DNA of 64,000 nucleotides from Crenothrix sp043729335 (GTDB taxonomy: Bacteria; Pseudomonadota; Gammaproteobacteria; Methylococcales; Methylomonadaceae), in contig NZ_JAYTLQ010000056.1 of assembly GCF_043729335.1 (NCBI RefSeq), forward strand, positions 80,609 through 144,608, in the 5' to 3' direction. Numbering within the stretch: position 1 is the stretch's first letter; every line of letters starts with the position of its first letter. The notes below the pieces were generated by a model that made no database searches, was not told the origin of the DNA, and saw only the letters and a program-made list of their open reading frames with translations. Shown here piece by piece: positions 15,946 through 24,939 of this stretch. The position numbers and the translations under genes are program-made.

Positions 15946-16959
15946 TCAGTGTGTAATTGTGTGATTTTGATCGGCGAGATTATCAGGCGGCCAGTTTTCC
16001 AAACGCATACCCAATGACAATCCTTTCAAAGCAAGAATATCTTTTATCTCTGTTAATGATTTTTTACCTAAATTCGGCGTTTTCAGCAATTCAACTTCAG
16101 TACGCTGAATCAAATCACCAATATAGAAAATATTTTCTGCCTTCAAGCAATTGGCCGATCTCACTGTTAACTCAAGATCATCAACGGGTCTTAGTAGAAC
16201 AGGCTCAAAGGGCTCTGCCTCTACACCGACTTCAAGTACTGGTTGTGTATCAACTTTTTCGAAATCAACAAATACCGACAACTGTTCATGAAGGATGGTA
16301 GCCGCTAATTTAATTGTTTGCTCTGGATCAACAGTACCGTTAGTTTCAAGCTCAATAATAAGCTTATCCAAATTAGTTCGTTGCTCAACACGAGTACTTT
16401 CAACTTGATAGGCTACCTTTATAACTGGGCTATATGCGGCATCCAGCTGTAATGCACCAACCACATTCCCTTGCTCAGAACTTGCCTTACGTGCACTTAC
16501 AGGCTCATAACCTCTGCCACGACGCACACGAATTTTCATATTCAATATGCCTGCCTGGGTTAAATTAGCTAACACCAAGTCGGGGTTAATAATCTCAACA
16601 TCATGTGGCAGACTAATATCAGCCGCTGTGACACTACCGGCGCCATTTTTCGACAAAGTTAATTCCACCTCATCTCTTGAGTGGAGAATAACAGCCAACT
16701 TTTTTAGATTTAATAAAATATCAACTACATCCTCCTGAACACCTTCTATCGTAGTGTACTCATGAAGAACGCCTTCTATCTCAACATCAGTAACTGCACA
16801 ACCGGGAATGGTTGACAGTAACACACGTCTCAAGGCATTTCCCAAGGAATGCCCGAAACCGCGCTCAAGAGGTTCTATCACAATTCTGGAATGATTAGGC
16901 GTTTTACTGACAACTTCAACTAATCGAGGCTTTAATAAGCCAGAAATAGAACTCTGCAT
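15946..16959 (-). CDS. rpoA: RNA polymerase alpha subunit
   Basis: A 337-residue subunit. The N-terminal dimerisation domain (about 1-235) includes the RGFGHSLGNALRRVLLS motif. After a linker, the C-terminal domain (about 250-320) has the helix-hairpin-helix RSANCLKAENIFYIGDLI and LTEIKDIL that contact UP elements and activators. It assembles the beta and beta-prime subunits encoded at 33.5-42 kb. Its position between rpsD and rplQ is the classical alpha operon order. Confidence 0.98.
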   Translation of the reverse strand: MQSSISGLLKPRLVEVVSKTPNHSRIVIEPLERGFGHSLGNALRRVLLSTIPGCAVTDVEIEGVLHEYTTIEGVQEDVVDILLNLKKLAVILHSRDEVELTLSKNGAGSVTAADISLPHDVEIINPDLVLANLTQAGILNMKIRVRRGRGYEPVSARKASSEQGNVVGALQLDAAYSPVIKVAYQVESTRVEQRTNLDKLIIELETNGTVDPEQTIKLAATILHEQLSVFVDFEKVDTQPVLEVGVEAEPFEPVLLRPVDDLELTVRSANCLKAENIFYIGDLIQRTEVELLKTPNLGKKSLTEIKDILALKGLSLGMRLENWPPDNLADQNHTITH

Positions 16960-16982
16960 TTATATTCCTCAAAACTACAAGA

Positions 16983-17603
16983 TTACTTGGAGTATAGTTC
17001 CACAACCAACTGTTCATTAATATCGCTGCCCAGATCAACACGATCAGGCAAAGAACTAAACTTACCTGACATTGCTTTTGTATCGACTTCAACCCAAGCA
17101 GGGAAACCATACTGATCAGCGACCGTCAAAGCATCAACAATTCTTTGTTGCTTTTTGGCTTTTTCTCTAATTGCAATAGCATCGCCAGGAGCAACTTGAT
17201 AAGACGGCACATTAATTAATGAACCATTTACCTGAATTGATTTATGGCTAACCAACTGACGCGCTTCAGCGCGTGTACACGCAAAACCCATACGATAAAC
17301 CACGTTATCTAATCTGGATTCAAGAAGGTTCAACAGGTTCTCACCGGTCGCGCCTTTCTTCATATCGGCAGTTTTGTAATAATTTCTAAATTGTTTTTCC
17401 AAAATACCGTAAATTCTACGCAGTCTTTGTTTTGCTCTTAACTGCATAGCATAATCAGAACTACGGGTACGCTTAGCACCGTGCTGACCTGGTCTTTGTT
17501 CTAACTTACATTTGTTTTCTAGGGACTTGCCTCTGCTTTTTAAAAACAGATCAGTTCCTTCTCTACGACTCAGCTTACAAGTGGGTCCAAGATATCTTGC
17601 CAT
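16983..17603 (-). CDS. rpsD: Small ribosomal subunit protein uS4
   Basis: A 206-residue primary 16S rRNA binding protein with the conserved start MARYLGPTCKLSRREGTDL and an S4 RNA-binding domain (about 95-160; RLDNVVYRMGFA, ARQLVSHKSIQVNG). In enterics S4 represses the alpha operon by binding a pseudoknot before rpsM; such a leader is not obvious here. The zinc cysteines of some S4 variants are absent, giving the C-minus form. Confidence 0.97.
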   Translation of the reverse strand: MARYLGPTCKLSRREGTDLFLKSRGKSLENKCKLEQRPGQHGAKRTRSSDYAMQLRAKQRLRRIYGILEKQFRNYYKTADMKKGATGENLLNLLESRLDNVVYRMGFACTRAEARQLVSHKSIQVNGSLINVPSYQVAPGDAIAIREKAKKQQRIVDALTVADQYGFPAWVEVDTKAMSGKFSSLPDRVDLGSDINEQLVVELYSK

Positions 17604-17621
17604 GTGACTACTCCAAAATTA

Positions 17622-18011
17622 CTATACGCGGCGCTTTTTAGGTGGGCGACATCCATTGTGTGGAATAGGTGTCACATCTACAATGTTATTAATTTTGAAT
17701 CCCAGATTGTTCAAAGAACGCACTGCTGATTCACGACCAGGACCTGGGCCTTTGATCATAACATCCAGATTTTTCATACCAAATTCCAAAGCAACCGTCC
17801 CCGCTTTCTCTGCGGCAACCTGCGCTGCAAAAGGAGTACTTTTACGCGAACCTCTAAAACCCGAACCACCTGACGTTGCCCAAGATAGAGCATTACCTTT
17901 TCTGTCGGTGATAGTAATGATGGTGTTATTAAAAGACGCATGAACATGAACGATACCGTCAGCCACCTCTTTTTTTACGCGCTTTCTAGCACGATTATTT
18001 GGACTTGCCAT
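17622..18011 (-). CDS. rpsK: Small ribosomal subunit protein uS11
   Basis: A 129-residue platform protein with the typical GIVHVHASFNNTIITITD and GPGPGRESAVRSL motifs and the C-terminal tail NGCRPPKKRRV. It sits 22 bp after rpsM and 18 bp before rpsD. Nothing unusual. Confidence 0.97.
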   Translation of the reverse strand: MASPNNRARKRVKKEVADGIVHVHASFNNTIITITDRKGNALSWATSGGSGFRGSRKSTPFAAQVAAEKAGTVALEFGMKNLDVMIKGPGPGRESAVRSLNNLGFKINNIVDVTPIPHNGCRPPKKRRV

Positions 18012-18033
18012 TACATTTATCTCTTAAGAAAAC

Positions 18034-18390
18034 TTATTTTCTGATGGGTTTACGAGGGCCTTTACGGGTACGCGCATTGGTTCTGGTTCTTTGGCCTCGG
18101 AGTGGCAAGCCTCTGCGATGTCTGATGCCACGATAGCAACCGAGATCCATCAACCGTTTGATATTCATAGAGACCTCACGACGCAAATCACCTTCGACTG
18201 TCATTTTCCCAATGACGGCACGAATAGTTTCCAATTGCTCTTCGTTCAGCTCTTTTATTTTCACCGAAGGCTGAATTCCAACCTCAACACAAATTTCACT
18301 TGCAGTTTGACGACCAATACCATAAATAGCAGTCAAAGCGATGACTGCATGTTTATGATCTGGTATATTTATCCCGGCAATACGTGCCAT
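18034..18390 (-). CDS. rpsM: Small ribosomal subunit protein uS13
   Basis: A 118-residue protein of the 30S head with the start MARIAGINIPDHKHAVIAL, a helix-two-turns-helix domain, and a basic C-terminal tail ending GPRKPIRK that reaches to P-site tRNA. It follows rpmJ by 76 bp, the largest gap in the alpha operon part. Confidence 0.97.
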   Translation of the reverse strand: MARIAGINIPDHKHAVIALTAIYGIGRQTASEICVEVGIQPSVKIKELNEEQLETIRAVIGKMTVEGDLRREVSMNIKRLMDLGCYRGIRHRRGLPLRGQRTRTNARTRKGPRKPIRK

Positions 18391-18466
18391 CTAGATACTC
18401 CCCCGACCAATACTCTAAAGTTAAGCGTCTAATTATAGCATTGCAACAATTATGACGCAACAAATC

Positions 18467-18580
18467 CTAACCTTGCCGTTGTTTATGGCGACCATCTTCA
18501 CAGATAACCCTAACAACACCATGTCTTTTTACAATTTTGCAATTTCTACAAATCTTTTTAACGGAAGCACGTACTTTCAC
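18467..18580 (-). CDS. rpmJ: Large ribosomal subunit protein bL36 (GTG start)
   Basis: A 37-residue protein translated from a GTG at 18580. It reads KVRASVKKICRNCKIV and then VRVICEDGRHKQRQG, with the C-x2-C...C...H zinc ribbon (Cys at about 11, 14 and 27, His at about 33), so it is the zinc-binding form. GGAG lies upstream of the GTG. It lies between secY and rpsM as in other gammaproteobacteria. Confidence 0.95.
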   Translation of the reverse strand: MKVRASVKKICRNCKIVKRHGVVRVICEDGRHKQRQG

Positions 18581-18619
18581 AGCAATCTCCTGCACTTGTG
18601 CATATTATCTTAATTAAAA

Positions 18620-19942
18620 TTATTTTTTAAGATTTGCTTTTTTCATCAAACCTTCATATTTCTGAGACATAACATGCGTTTGCATCTGAGAAATAAAATC
18701 CATTACGACGACTACGATAATCAGCAAAGACGTGCCGCCAAAATAAAAAGGCACATTCCAATAGACTATTAAAAACTCTGGCAATAAGCATACTAAGGTA
18801 ATATAAAAAGCACCTATCAACGTAAGACGCGTCATCACTTTATCTATATAAGCACTGGTCTGCAAACCAGGTCTTATACCCGGCAAAAAAGCACCCGATT
18901 TCTTTAGATTTTCCGCTGTTTCTTTTGAATTAAACTGCACAGCAGTATAGAAAAAACAAAAGAAAATAATCGCAGCTGCATAAAAAATCACGTAAACCGG
19001 CTGGCCTGGAGATAGCATGGTAGCCACATCTTGCAACCAAGTAAAACCTTCAGCATTTCCAAACCATCCAGCAATCGTTGCCGGAAATAAAATAATACTG
19101 GAAGCAAAAATTGGCGGTATAACACCTGCCATATTTAGCTTTAAAGGCAAAAAACTACTTTGACCACCGTAGGTTTTTCCACCTTGCTGTCTTTTTGGAT
19201 AATTTATCAAAATTCTGCGCTGGCCTCGCTCTACAAAGACAACCAGAGCAGTAACTGACAAAGATAATAAAAACAATAACAGAATAAAAGCACCGTTCAT
19301 CTCACCAGTGCGTGCTAAATCCAAAGTTCCGCCTATCGCTTTTGGTAAACCAGAAACAATACCTGCAAAAATTATCATAGAGATACCATTACCAATACCT
19401 CTTTCCGTCATCTGCTCACCTAACCACATCAAAAAAACAGTGCCCGTAACGAGAGTAATCGTTGTAATGACGATAAAACCGACACCCGGATTCATGACGA
19501 CTGAAAGACCACCCGCTGATTGACTTTGCAAAGCAAGAGAAATACCGATAGCCTGAAAAGTAGCTAAAAGAACCGTTCCATAACGCGTATATTGCGATAT
19601 CTTACGATTACCCGAAGCCCCTTCTTTTTTCATTTGCTCCATAGCAGGTATAACAACAGTCATCAATTGCATGATAATAGATGCTGATATATAAGGCATA
19701 ATACCCAAAGCAAAAATACTAAGTCGCTGCAAAGCACCACCAGAGAACATATTAAACATATCTAAAATAGAACCGCTCTGCTGCTCAAACATGAGCGCAA
19801 GGGCTTTTGGATCTATTCCAGGAACAGGGATATGCCCACCTATTCTTAAAACAATTAATCCTCCCAGAACAAAAAACAATCTTGCTTTCAGCTCAGAGAG
19901 TCCATCGCCTTTTCCTGCCGCTTGTGTTCTCGGAGTACTCAC
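18620..19942 (-). CDS. secY: Sec translocon channel subunit SecY
   Basis: A 440-residue inner membrane protein with ten predicted membrane segments. It forms the protein-conducting channel with SecE (encoded at 44.9 kb) and SecG. Recognisable segments are the plug region after IPVPGIDP, the GIMPYISASIIMQL segment, and the cytoplasmic loop with RGQRRILINYPKRQ, which contacts the ribosome and SecA. Last gene of the spc block before rpmJ, 4 bp after rplO. Confidence 0.98.
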   Translation of the reverse strand: MSTPRTQAAGKGDGLSELKARLFFVLGGLIVLRIGGHIPVPGIDPKALALMFEQQSGSILDMFNMFSGGALQRLSIFALGIMPYISASIIMQLMTVVIPAMEQMKKEGASGNRKISQYTRYGTVLLATFQAIGISLALQSQSAGGLSVVMNPGVGFIVITTITLVTGTVFLMWLGEQMTERGIGNGISMIIFAGIVSGLPKAIGGTLDLARTGEMNGAFILLLFLLSLSVTALVVFVERGQRRILINYPKRQQGGKTYGGQSSFLPLKLNMAGVIPPIFASSIILFPATIAGWFGNAEGFTWLQDVATMLSPGQPVYVIFYAAAIIFFCFFYTAVQFNSKETAENLKKSGAFLPGIRPGLQTSAYIDKVMTRLTLIGAFYITLVCLLPEFLIVYWNVPFYFGGTSLLIIVVVVMDFISQMQTHVMSQKYEGLMKKANLKK

Positions 19943-19946
19943 CTTA

Positions 19947-20381
19947 TTAAGCCTCTATTTTGCCGCCAGCAGCTTCAATAGATGCTTTCGCACCAATTGT
20001 TACTGCAATGCCCTTAATGACAACCGCTTTATTTAACAAACCGGATTGGATTATCTTCGCTTTTTTTGTAAAAGCGGGAACAATATTAGCAGCAATCAAA
20101 ACTTTAAGGTCGATGACTTCAGTACCCAATTCATTTAGCTCATGTAATCTAACTTCAGCGGAATACATACTTGATTTAGAAGTAAAGCCAACTTTTGGCA
20201 ACCGACGTTGCAACGGCATTTGACCACCTTCGAAACCTACTTTGTGAAAACCACCTGAACGTGCTTTCTGACCTTTGTGGCCACGCCCACAAGTTTTACC
20301 CATAGTACAACCAATACCACGGCCAACTCTTCTAGACTTTTTGCGAGAACCTTCTGCTGCCTGGATAGTATTTAAATACAT
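19947..20381 (-). CDS. rplO: Large ribosomal subunit protein uL15
   Basis: A 144-residue late-assembly 50S protein with the glycine- and arginine-rich N-terminal extension (RVGRGIGCTMGKTCGRGHKG) that threads into 23S rRNA and a globular C-terminal part with GFEGGQMPLQRRLPK. Its start directly abuts the rpmD stop, suggesting coupling. Confidence 0.97.
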   Translation of the reverse strand: MYLNTIQAAEGSRKKSRRVGRGIGCTMGKTCGRGHKGQKARSGGFHKVGFEGGQMPLQRRLPKVGFTSKSSMYSAEVRLHELNELGTEVIDLKVLIAANIVPAFTKKAKIIQSGLLNKAVVIKGIAVTIGAKASIEAAGGKIEA

Positions 20382-20567
20382 TTACACTTCCTCGACTTTT
20401 AGCATATATGCTACTTTATTTATCATACCCCGATTTTCTGGGGTATCAATAATTTGAACTGTTTGGTTAATCTTACGCAATCCTAACCCGACCAAGCAGG
20501 CTCGGTGGCGAGGCAAGCGTCCAAACTTACTTTTCGTCATAGTGACATTCAATGTGGTGCTGACCAT
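20382..20567 (-). CDS. rpmD: Large ribosomal subunit protein uL30
   Basis: A 61-residue protein of the short bacterial type, with the segments KSKFGRLPRHRACLVGLGL and NRGMINKVAYML. It is encoded between rpsE and rplO, with 6 bp and 0 bp spacing. Confidence 0.95.
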   Translation of the reverse strand: MVSTTLNVTMTKSKFGRLPRHRACLVGLGLRKINQTVQIIDTPENRGMINKVAYMLKVEEV

Positions 20568-20573
20568 CTTAGA

Positions 20574-21080
20574 TTACCCAATAATCTGTTCAACGGTTAA
20601 GCCACGCTTAGCCGCAATTTGGTTGGCATTATGCATGCCAGTAAGGCCATTAATCGTTGCTCTCACAACGTTAATTGGATTGCTAGTACCAATACACTTG
20701 GCTAAAACATTATGTACACCGACTACTTCAAATACCGCTCGCATCGCCCCACCGGCAATAATCCCGGTACCTTCTGAAGCGGGCTGCATATAAACCTTTG
20801 CTGCACCTGTCGTATTCATAATGGAATACTGTAGAGTATCGCCTTTTAGAGACACTTTGCGCATGTTTTTACGCGCTTGCTCCAAAGATTTTTGAATTGC
20901 TATAGGTACTTCGCGGGCTTTACTCACACCGTAACCAACACGTCCTTGGCCATCACCAACAACAGTTAGTGCAGTAAAACCAAATACGCGACCACCTTTA
21001 ACAACTTTGGCAACGCGCCTAACATTAACCAATTTTTCTTGTAAACCGTCAGTGCTACCTTGAGCAGGTGCTGTGGCCAT
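20574..21080 (-). CDS. rpsE: Small ribosomal subunit protein uS5
   Basis: A 168-residue protein with an N-terminal double-stranded-RNA-binding domain (EKLVNVRRVAKVVKGG, FGFTALTVVGDG) and a C-terminal ribosomal S5 fold (GTGIIAGGAMRAVFE). It lines the mRNA entry site and affects decoding fidelity. Confidence 0.97.
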   Translation of the reverse strand: MATAPAQGSTDGLQEKLVNVRRVAKVVKGGRVFGFTALTVVGDGQGRVGYGVSKAREVPIAIQKSLEQARKNMRKVSLKGDTLQYSIMNTTGAAKVYMQPASEGTGIIAGGAMRAVFEVVGVHNVLAKCIGTSNPINVVRATINGLTGMHNANQIAAKRGLTVEQIIG

Positions 21081-21089
21081 TATTATCTC

Positions 21090-21443
21090 CTAAAATTTCA
21101 AACCAGCTTCACGGGCAGCATCAGCTAATGCTTTGACACGACCGTGATATTTAAATCCTGATCGATCAAATGCCACTTCACTCACACCGGCTGAGATAGC
21201 ATTCTTAGCAATCCACTTACCCACTTCAGTCGCAGCTTCTATATTATTAGTATTTTTTAAACCAGCTTTAATCTGTGTCTGTGTGGTCGATGCACTGGCT
21301 AATGTTGTTGTGCCATCGCCACTGATAACTTGCGCATAAATATGTTGCGAAGTCTTGTGAATCGACAAGCGCACAGCATTTAAGCTTTTAATTTTGCAAC
21401 GCAGCTTCAAGGCACGTTTCATACGAGATTGTTTCTTATCCAT
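21090..21443 (-). CDS. rplR: Large ribosomal subunit protein uL18
   Basis: A 117-residue 5S rRNA binding protein. It has a basic N-terminus (MDKKQSRMKRALKLRCKI) and the conserved end AFDRSGFKYHGRVKALADAAREAGL. It works with uL5, encoded four genes upstream in the same operon. Confidence 0.97.
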   Translation of the reverse strand: MDKKQSRMKRALKLRCKIKSLNAVRLSIHKTSQHIYAQVISGDGTTTLASASTTQTQIKAGLKNTNNIEAATEVGKWIAKNAISAGVSEVAFDRSGFKYHGRVKALADAAREAGLKF

Positions 21444-21452
21444 TATGCTATC

Positions 21453-21986
21453 CTACTTCTTCTTAGCTTCTTTTCTAACCACAGTCTCATCAGCATATCT
21501 GACACCCTTACCTTTATAAGGCTCTGGTGGACGATAAGCTCTGATTTTTGCTGCAACTTGGCCTACCTGTTGTTTATCGCTGCCTCGAATAATAATATCC
21601 GTTTGGGTAGGTGTTTCAACAGTGATGCCAGCTGGCACTTCAAAATCAACTGGATGTGAAAATCCAAGTGACAAGCTGAGGATATTTTCTTTGGCTTGCG
21701 CTCTGTAACCCACACCCACAAGCGCTAATTTCTTTTCAAAACCTACCGACACACCTGATACTAAGTTATTAACGATAGCTCTGGCAGTACCTGCTTGGGC
21801 TGTAGCCGCTTTATCATTTTTATCCCACACTACCGATAATACGTTATCAACTATATTAACGCTTATGGCAGAATTTAAGGTATGGGACAATTGCCCCTTG
21901 CTCCCTTTTACAGTCATGTTGTTGCCCTCTATTTTTATCTCCACTCCGCTAGGAATAGTGACAGGGGCTTTCGCAATTCTTGACAT
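21453..21986 (-). CDS. rplF: Large ribosomal subunit protein uL6
   Basis: A 177-residue protein made of two similar domains, ending in the diagnostic PEPYKGKGVRYADE motif near residue 160. It lies near the GTPase-associated centre where EF-G and EF-Tu bind. Confidence 0.97.
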   Translation of the reverse strand: MSRIAKAPVTIPSGVEIKIEGNNMTVKGSKGQLSHTLNSAISVNIVDNVLSVVWDKNDKAATAQAGTARAIVNNLVSGVSVGFEKKLALVGVGYRAQAKENILSLSLGFSHPVDFEVPAGITVETPTQTDIIIRGSDKQQVGQVAAKIRAYRPPEPYKGKGVRYADETVVRKEAKKK

Positions 21987-22000
21987 AAATCTAGCCTACG

Positions 22001-22396
22001 TTAACAAACAGTACAAATAACTTCACCGCCATGCCCAATAGCACGCGCAGCTCGGTCAGTCATCACACCATTCGAGGTTGATACAATAGCGATACCCAAT
22101 CCACCAAGCACTTTAGGTAACTCATCTTTTGATTTGTAAATACGCAAACCTGGTCTACTTATTCTTTTAATGTTTTCTATTACGGGTCGGCCTTTATAAT
22201 ATTTCAGATCAATGACCATCTCAGTATGACTACCGGTAGTTTCCGTACTGAAATCTGCAATATAACCTTCTTCTTTAAGTACCTTCGCAATCGACACTTT
22301 TAATTTTGACGAGGGCTGTTTTACATTTTTTTTACCTGCAGACTGACCGTTTCTTATCCGGGTTAACATATCTGCAATAGGGTCTGTCATGCTCAT
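22001..22396 (-). CDS. rpsH: Small ribosomal subunit protein uS8
   Basis: A 131-residue 16S rRNA binding protein starting MSMTDPIADMLTRIRNGQ and ending in the STSNGVMTDRAARAIGHGGE segment. In E. coli uS8 represses the spc operon by binding the rplE mRNA region; whether this holds here is not visible. Confidence 0.97.
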   Translation of the reverse strand: MSMTDPIADMLTRIRNGQSAGKKNVKQPSSKLKVSIAKVLKEEGYIADFSTETTGSHTEMVIDLKYYKGRPVIENIKRISRPGLRIYKSKDELPKVLGGLGIAIVSTSNGVMTDRAARAIGHGGEVICTVC

Positions 22397-22427
22397 TTTT
22401 CACTATCTCCAAACTTGATCCAACAGA

Positions 22428-22733
22428 TTACCAACTTGCCTTAACTACACCGGGTACATCACCCCGCATAGTTGCCTCTCTGAGTTTATTTCGGCTAAGA
22501 CCAAATTTACGATAATATCCATGTGGTCGACCTGTTAAATTACAGCGGTTACGAACTCGTGTAACACTCGAATCTCTCGGTAATTTTTGGAGTTGTAGAT
22601 GAGCTGTTTCTTTATCCTCAAAGCTACTATTTGGATCTCTGATAGTTTCCTTCAGAGATTTACGCTTAACATCGTATTTTTTTACTAATTTTTTACGCTT
22701 GGTTTCACGCGCAATCATCGATTTCTTTGCCAT
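22428..22733 (-). CDS. rpsN: Small ribosomal subunit protein uS14 (zinc-free form)
   Basis: A 101-residue uS14 of the long type. The short C-x2-C zinc ribbon found in Gram-positive S14 is absent; the conserved RNRCNLTGRPHGYYRKFGLSR segment is present. It sits in the 30S head next to uS3 and uS10. Confidence 0.96.
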   Translation of the reverse strand: MAKKSMIARETKRKKLVKKYDVKRKSLKETIRDPNSSFEDKETAHLQLQKLPRDSSVTRVRNRCNLTGRPHGYYRKFGLSRNKLREATMRGDVPGVVKASW

Positions 22734-22745
22734 GTGACGTGCCCT

Positions 22746-23285
22746 TTAGCTTTTAAGTGGAAAATTAAAGAGCTTTAACAACGCCAAACCTTCTTCGTTG
22801 GTTTGTGCTGTCGTCGTAATAGTGATATCCATACCACGCAAAGCATCTATTTTATCGTAATCAATTTCAGGAAATATAATTTGTTCTTTGACGCCCATTG
22901 AGTAATTGCCGCGTCCATCGAAACTTTTAGAGCTTAAACCTCTAAAATCACGAATACGCGGAATAGCAATACTGATTAAGCGATCTAAAAACTCATACAT
23001 TCTATCACTGCGTAAAGTTACTTTACAGCCAATAGGCATATCATCGCGAATTTTAAATCCAGCAATCGACTTTCTTGCCAAAGTGATAACAGGCTTTTGA
23101 CCTGCAATTTTTTCCATATCGCTAAGCGCAGATTGCAGCACTTTTTTATCTGCTACCGCGCCACCAACACCCATATTCAGAGTTATCTTAGTGAGCCTAG
23201 GCGCTTGCATTACTGATTTGTAGGAAAACTGTTCCATTAAGGAAGGCAGTACGGTTTCTTTATATACGGTTTCTAGTCTAGCCAT
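22746..23285 (-). CDS. rplE: Large ribosomal subunit protein uL5
   Basis: A 179-residue 5S rRNA binding protein with the motifs PRLTKITLNMGVG and RIRDFRGLSSKSFDGRGNYS. It contacts P-site tRNA and bridges to the small subunit head. Confidence 0.97.
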   Translation of the reverse strand: MARLETVYKETVLPSLMEQFSYKSVMQAPRLTKITLNMGVGGAVADKKVLQSALSDMEKIAGQKPVITLARKSIAGFKIRDDMPIGCKVTLRSDRMYEFLDRLISIAIPRIRDFRGLSSKSFDGRGNYSMGVKEQIIFPEIDYDKIDALRGMDITITTTAQTNEEGLALLKLFNFPLKS

Positions 23286-23298
23286 TATTCTCTACACC

Positions 23299-23616
23299 CT
23301 ACACGTCGACAAGGTCATTCGTTGACTTGAAATATCTGACTTTTTTTCCATCGTCCAGAAATCTGAAACCGACACGATCTGCTTTTTTTATTGCGGGATT
23401 ATAAAGACCTATATTGGAAATATTAATCGGCATGTCTTTAACAACAATACCGCCTTCGATATTTGCATTTGGATTCGGTTTCTGACTTTTCTTAACCTGG
23501 TTAATCCCTTCAACCAGTACCGTATCATTTTTTAAAATCTTGACTACTCTGCCGCTCTTACCTTTATCCTTTCCGGTACGAACCACAACATCATCGCCTT
23601 TTTTTATTTTTTGCAT
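23299..23616 (-). CDS. rplX: Large ribosomal subunit protein uL24
   Basis: A 105-residue assembly-initiating protein with an N-terminal KOW motif (IKKGDDVVVRTGKDKGKSGRV) that binds 23S rRNA near the tunnel exit. Gap to rplN is 15 bp. Confidence 0.97.
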   Translation of the reverse strand: MQKIKKGDDVVVRTGKDKGKSGRVVKILKNDTVLVEGINQVKKSQKPNPNANIEGGIVVKDMPINISNIGLYNPAIKKADRVGFRFLDDGKKVRYFKSTNDLVDV

Positions 23617-23631
23617 TACCTAGTTCCCCAC

Positions 23632-24000
23632 TTATAAAACTTCAGGAGCTAACGAGATAATTTTCATAAATTTCTCGCCTCTGAGCTCACGGGTGACAGG
23701 GCCAAATATACGCGTACCTAATGGCTGCAAATTGTTATTAAGGATAACCGCCGCATTGCCATCAAAACGAATAACGGAACCATCTGATCTACGTACACCC
23801 TTAGCTGTTCTCACAACCAAAGCATTGTAAACTTCGCCTTTTTTGACTCTGCCACGCGGAATCGCGTCTTTAATGCTGACTTTGATAATGTCGCCGATGC
23901 CCGCATAGCGCCTATGCGAACCACCTAATACTTTGATACACATGACCTTTTTTGCGCCGCTGTTGTCAGCAACGTCAAGGTTAGTTTGCATCTGAATCAT
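23632..24000 (-). CDS. rplN: Large ribosomal subunit protein uL14
   Basis: A 122-residue protein with the signature beginning DNSGAKKVMCIKVLGG and the basic loop AIPRGRVKKGEV. It forms inter-subunit bridges and is the docking site of the silencing factor RsfS. First gene of the spc block in E. coli terms; here it follows rpsQ by 41 bp. Confidence 0.97.
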   Translation of the reverse strand: MIQMQTNLDVADNSGAKKVMCIKVLGGSHRRYAGIGDIIKVSIKDAIPRGRVKKGEVYNALVVRTAKGVRRSDGSVIRFDGNAAVILNNNLQPLGTRIFGPVTRELRGEKFMKIISLAPEVL

Positions 24001-24041
24001 GATTTATTCCTGCATTCTTTAAATACTGAAAAACTGTTATG

Positions 24042-24317
24042 CTATTTTCTAGCGCTCTCTAAGACTTGAACCAACTTAAAAGTTTTGTTCTTAGACATGG
24101 GTCTACATGATGTAATCGCTACTACATCACCTTCTTGACACACATTCAAATCATCATGCGCCATAATTTTTGTTGAACGCTTAATATACTTTCCGTAGAC
24201 AGGGTGTTTTACAACACGCTCTACCAGTACCGTAATCGTTTTGTCCATTTTGTTGCTAACAACCCGACCTGAAATAGTTCTCAGTCCAGCCGTGTTTTGA
24301 GAGTTATCTTCGCTCAT
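24042..24317 (-). CDS. rpsQ: Small ribosomal subunit protein uS17
   Basis: A 91-residue OB-fold protein with the GRVVSNKMDKTITVLVER and HPVYGKYIKRSTK segments. The N-terminus is about ten residues longer than the E. coli form. It starts 1 bp after the rpmC stop. Confidence 0.96.
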   Translation of the reverse strand: MSEDNSQNTAGLRTISGRVVSNKMDKTITVLVERVVKHPVYGKYIKRSTKIMAHDDLNVCQEGDVVAITSCRPMSKNKTFKLVQVLESARK

Positions 24318-24318
24318 A

Positions 24319-24510
24319 TTATGCGCTCGCCATTTCTTTCAATAGTGTTTGGATACGTGCAACGTTCCGTCTGACCTTCTTTACTTGATCAGGCTTGGAA
24401 AGCTGGCCGGTACCTTTTTGCATTCTAAGATTGAAACGCTCACGAGATAATTCGAGCATCATAGCCCCTAACTCGTCTTTTGATTTCTGACGTAGTTCAC
24501 TTGCTTTCAT
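24319..24510 (-). CDS. rpmC: Large ribosomal subunit protein uL29
   Basis: A 63-residue two-helix protein starting MKASELRQKSKDEL. The ATG at 24510 overlaps the rplP stop (TGATG), the usual coupling; a GTG one codon upstream is possible but unnecessary. It binds near the tunnel exit and contacts trigger factor and SRP. Confidence 0.96.
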   Translation of the reverse strand: MKASELRQKSKDELGAMMLELSRERFNLRMQKGTGQLSKPDQVKKVRRNVARIQTLLKEMASA

Positions 24511-24923
24511 CACATTATCGTCCGGGCGGTAAAAAGAGTCTTTAAGGGTAATTTGGCTGCTGCCAAGGCAAAAGCTTCACGAGCCATCTCTTCAGAAACA
24601 CCTTGAATCTCATAGAGCATAGTTCCAGGCCGCACTTGGGCAACCCAGTATTCTACACTACCTTTTCCTTTACCCATACGTACTTCCAAAGGTTTTTTGG
24701 TAATAGGCTTGTCGGGGAAAATCCTGATCCAAAGTTTACCGCCGCGCTTAACATGGCGAGTAATGGTTCGGCGAGCAGATTCAATTTGTCTTGCGGTAAG
24801 TCTGCCGCGGCTGACTGATTTTAGCCCGTATTCGCCAAAGCTTACCGATGAGCCGCGAACAGCGATACCATTATTACGGCCTTTATGCTGCTTACGAAAT
24901 TTTGTTCTTTTAGGTTGAAGCAT
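24510..24923 (-). CDS. rplP: Large ribosomal subunit protein uL16
   Basis: A 137-residue protein with the N-terminus MLQPKRTKFRKQHKGRNNG and the conserved GKGKGSVEYWVAQV segment. It lies at the A-site/peptidyl transferase side and is needed for 50S maturation. Confidence 0.97.
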   Translation of the reverse strand: MLQPKRTKFRKQHKGRNNGIAVRGSSVSFGEYGLKSVSRGRLTARQIESARRTITRHVKRGGKLWIRIFPDKPITKKPLEVRMGKGKGSVEYWVAQVRPGTMLYEIQGVSEEMAREAFALAAAKLPLKTLFTARTIM

Positions 24924-24939
24924 GTCTCTTTTCCTTCAA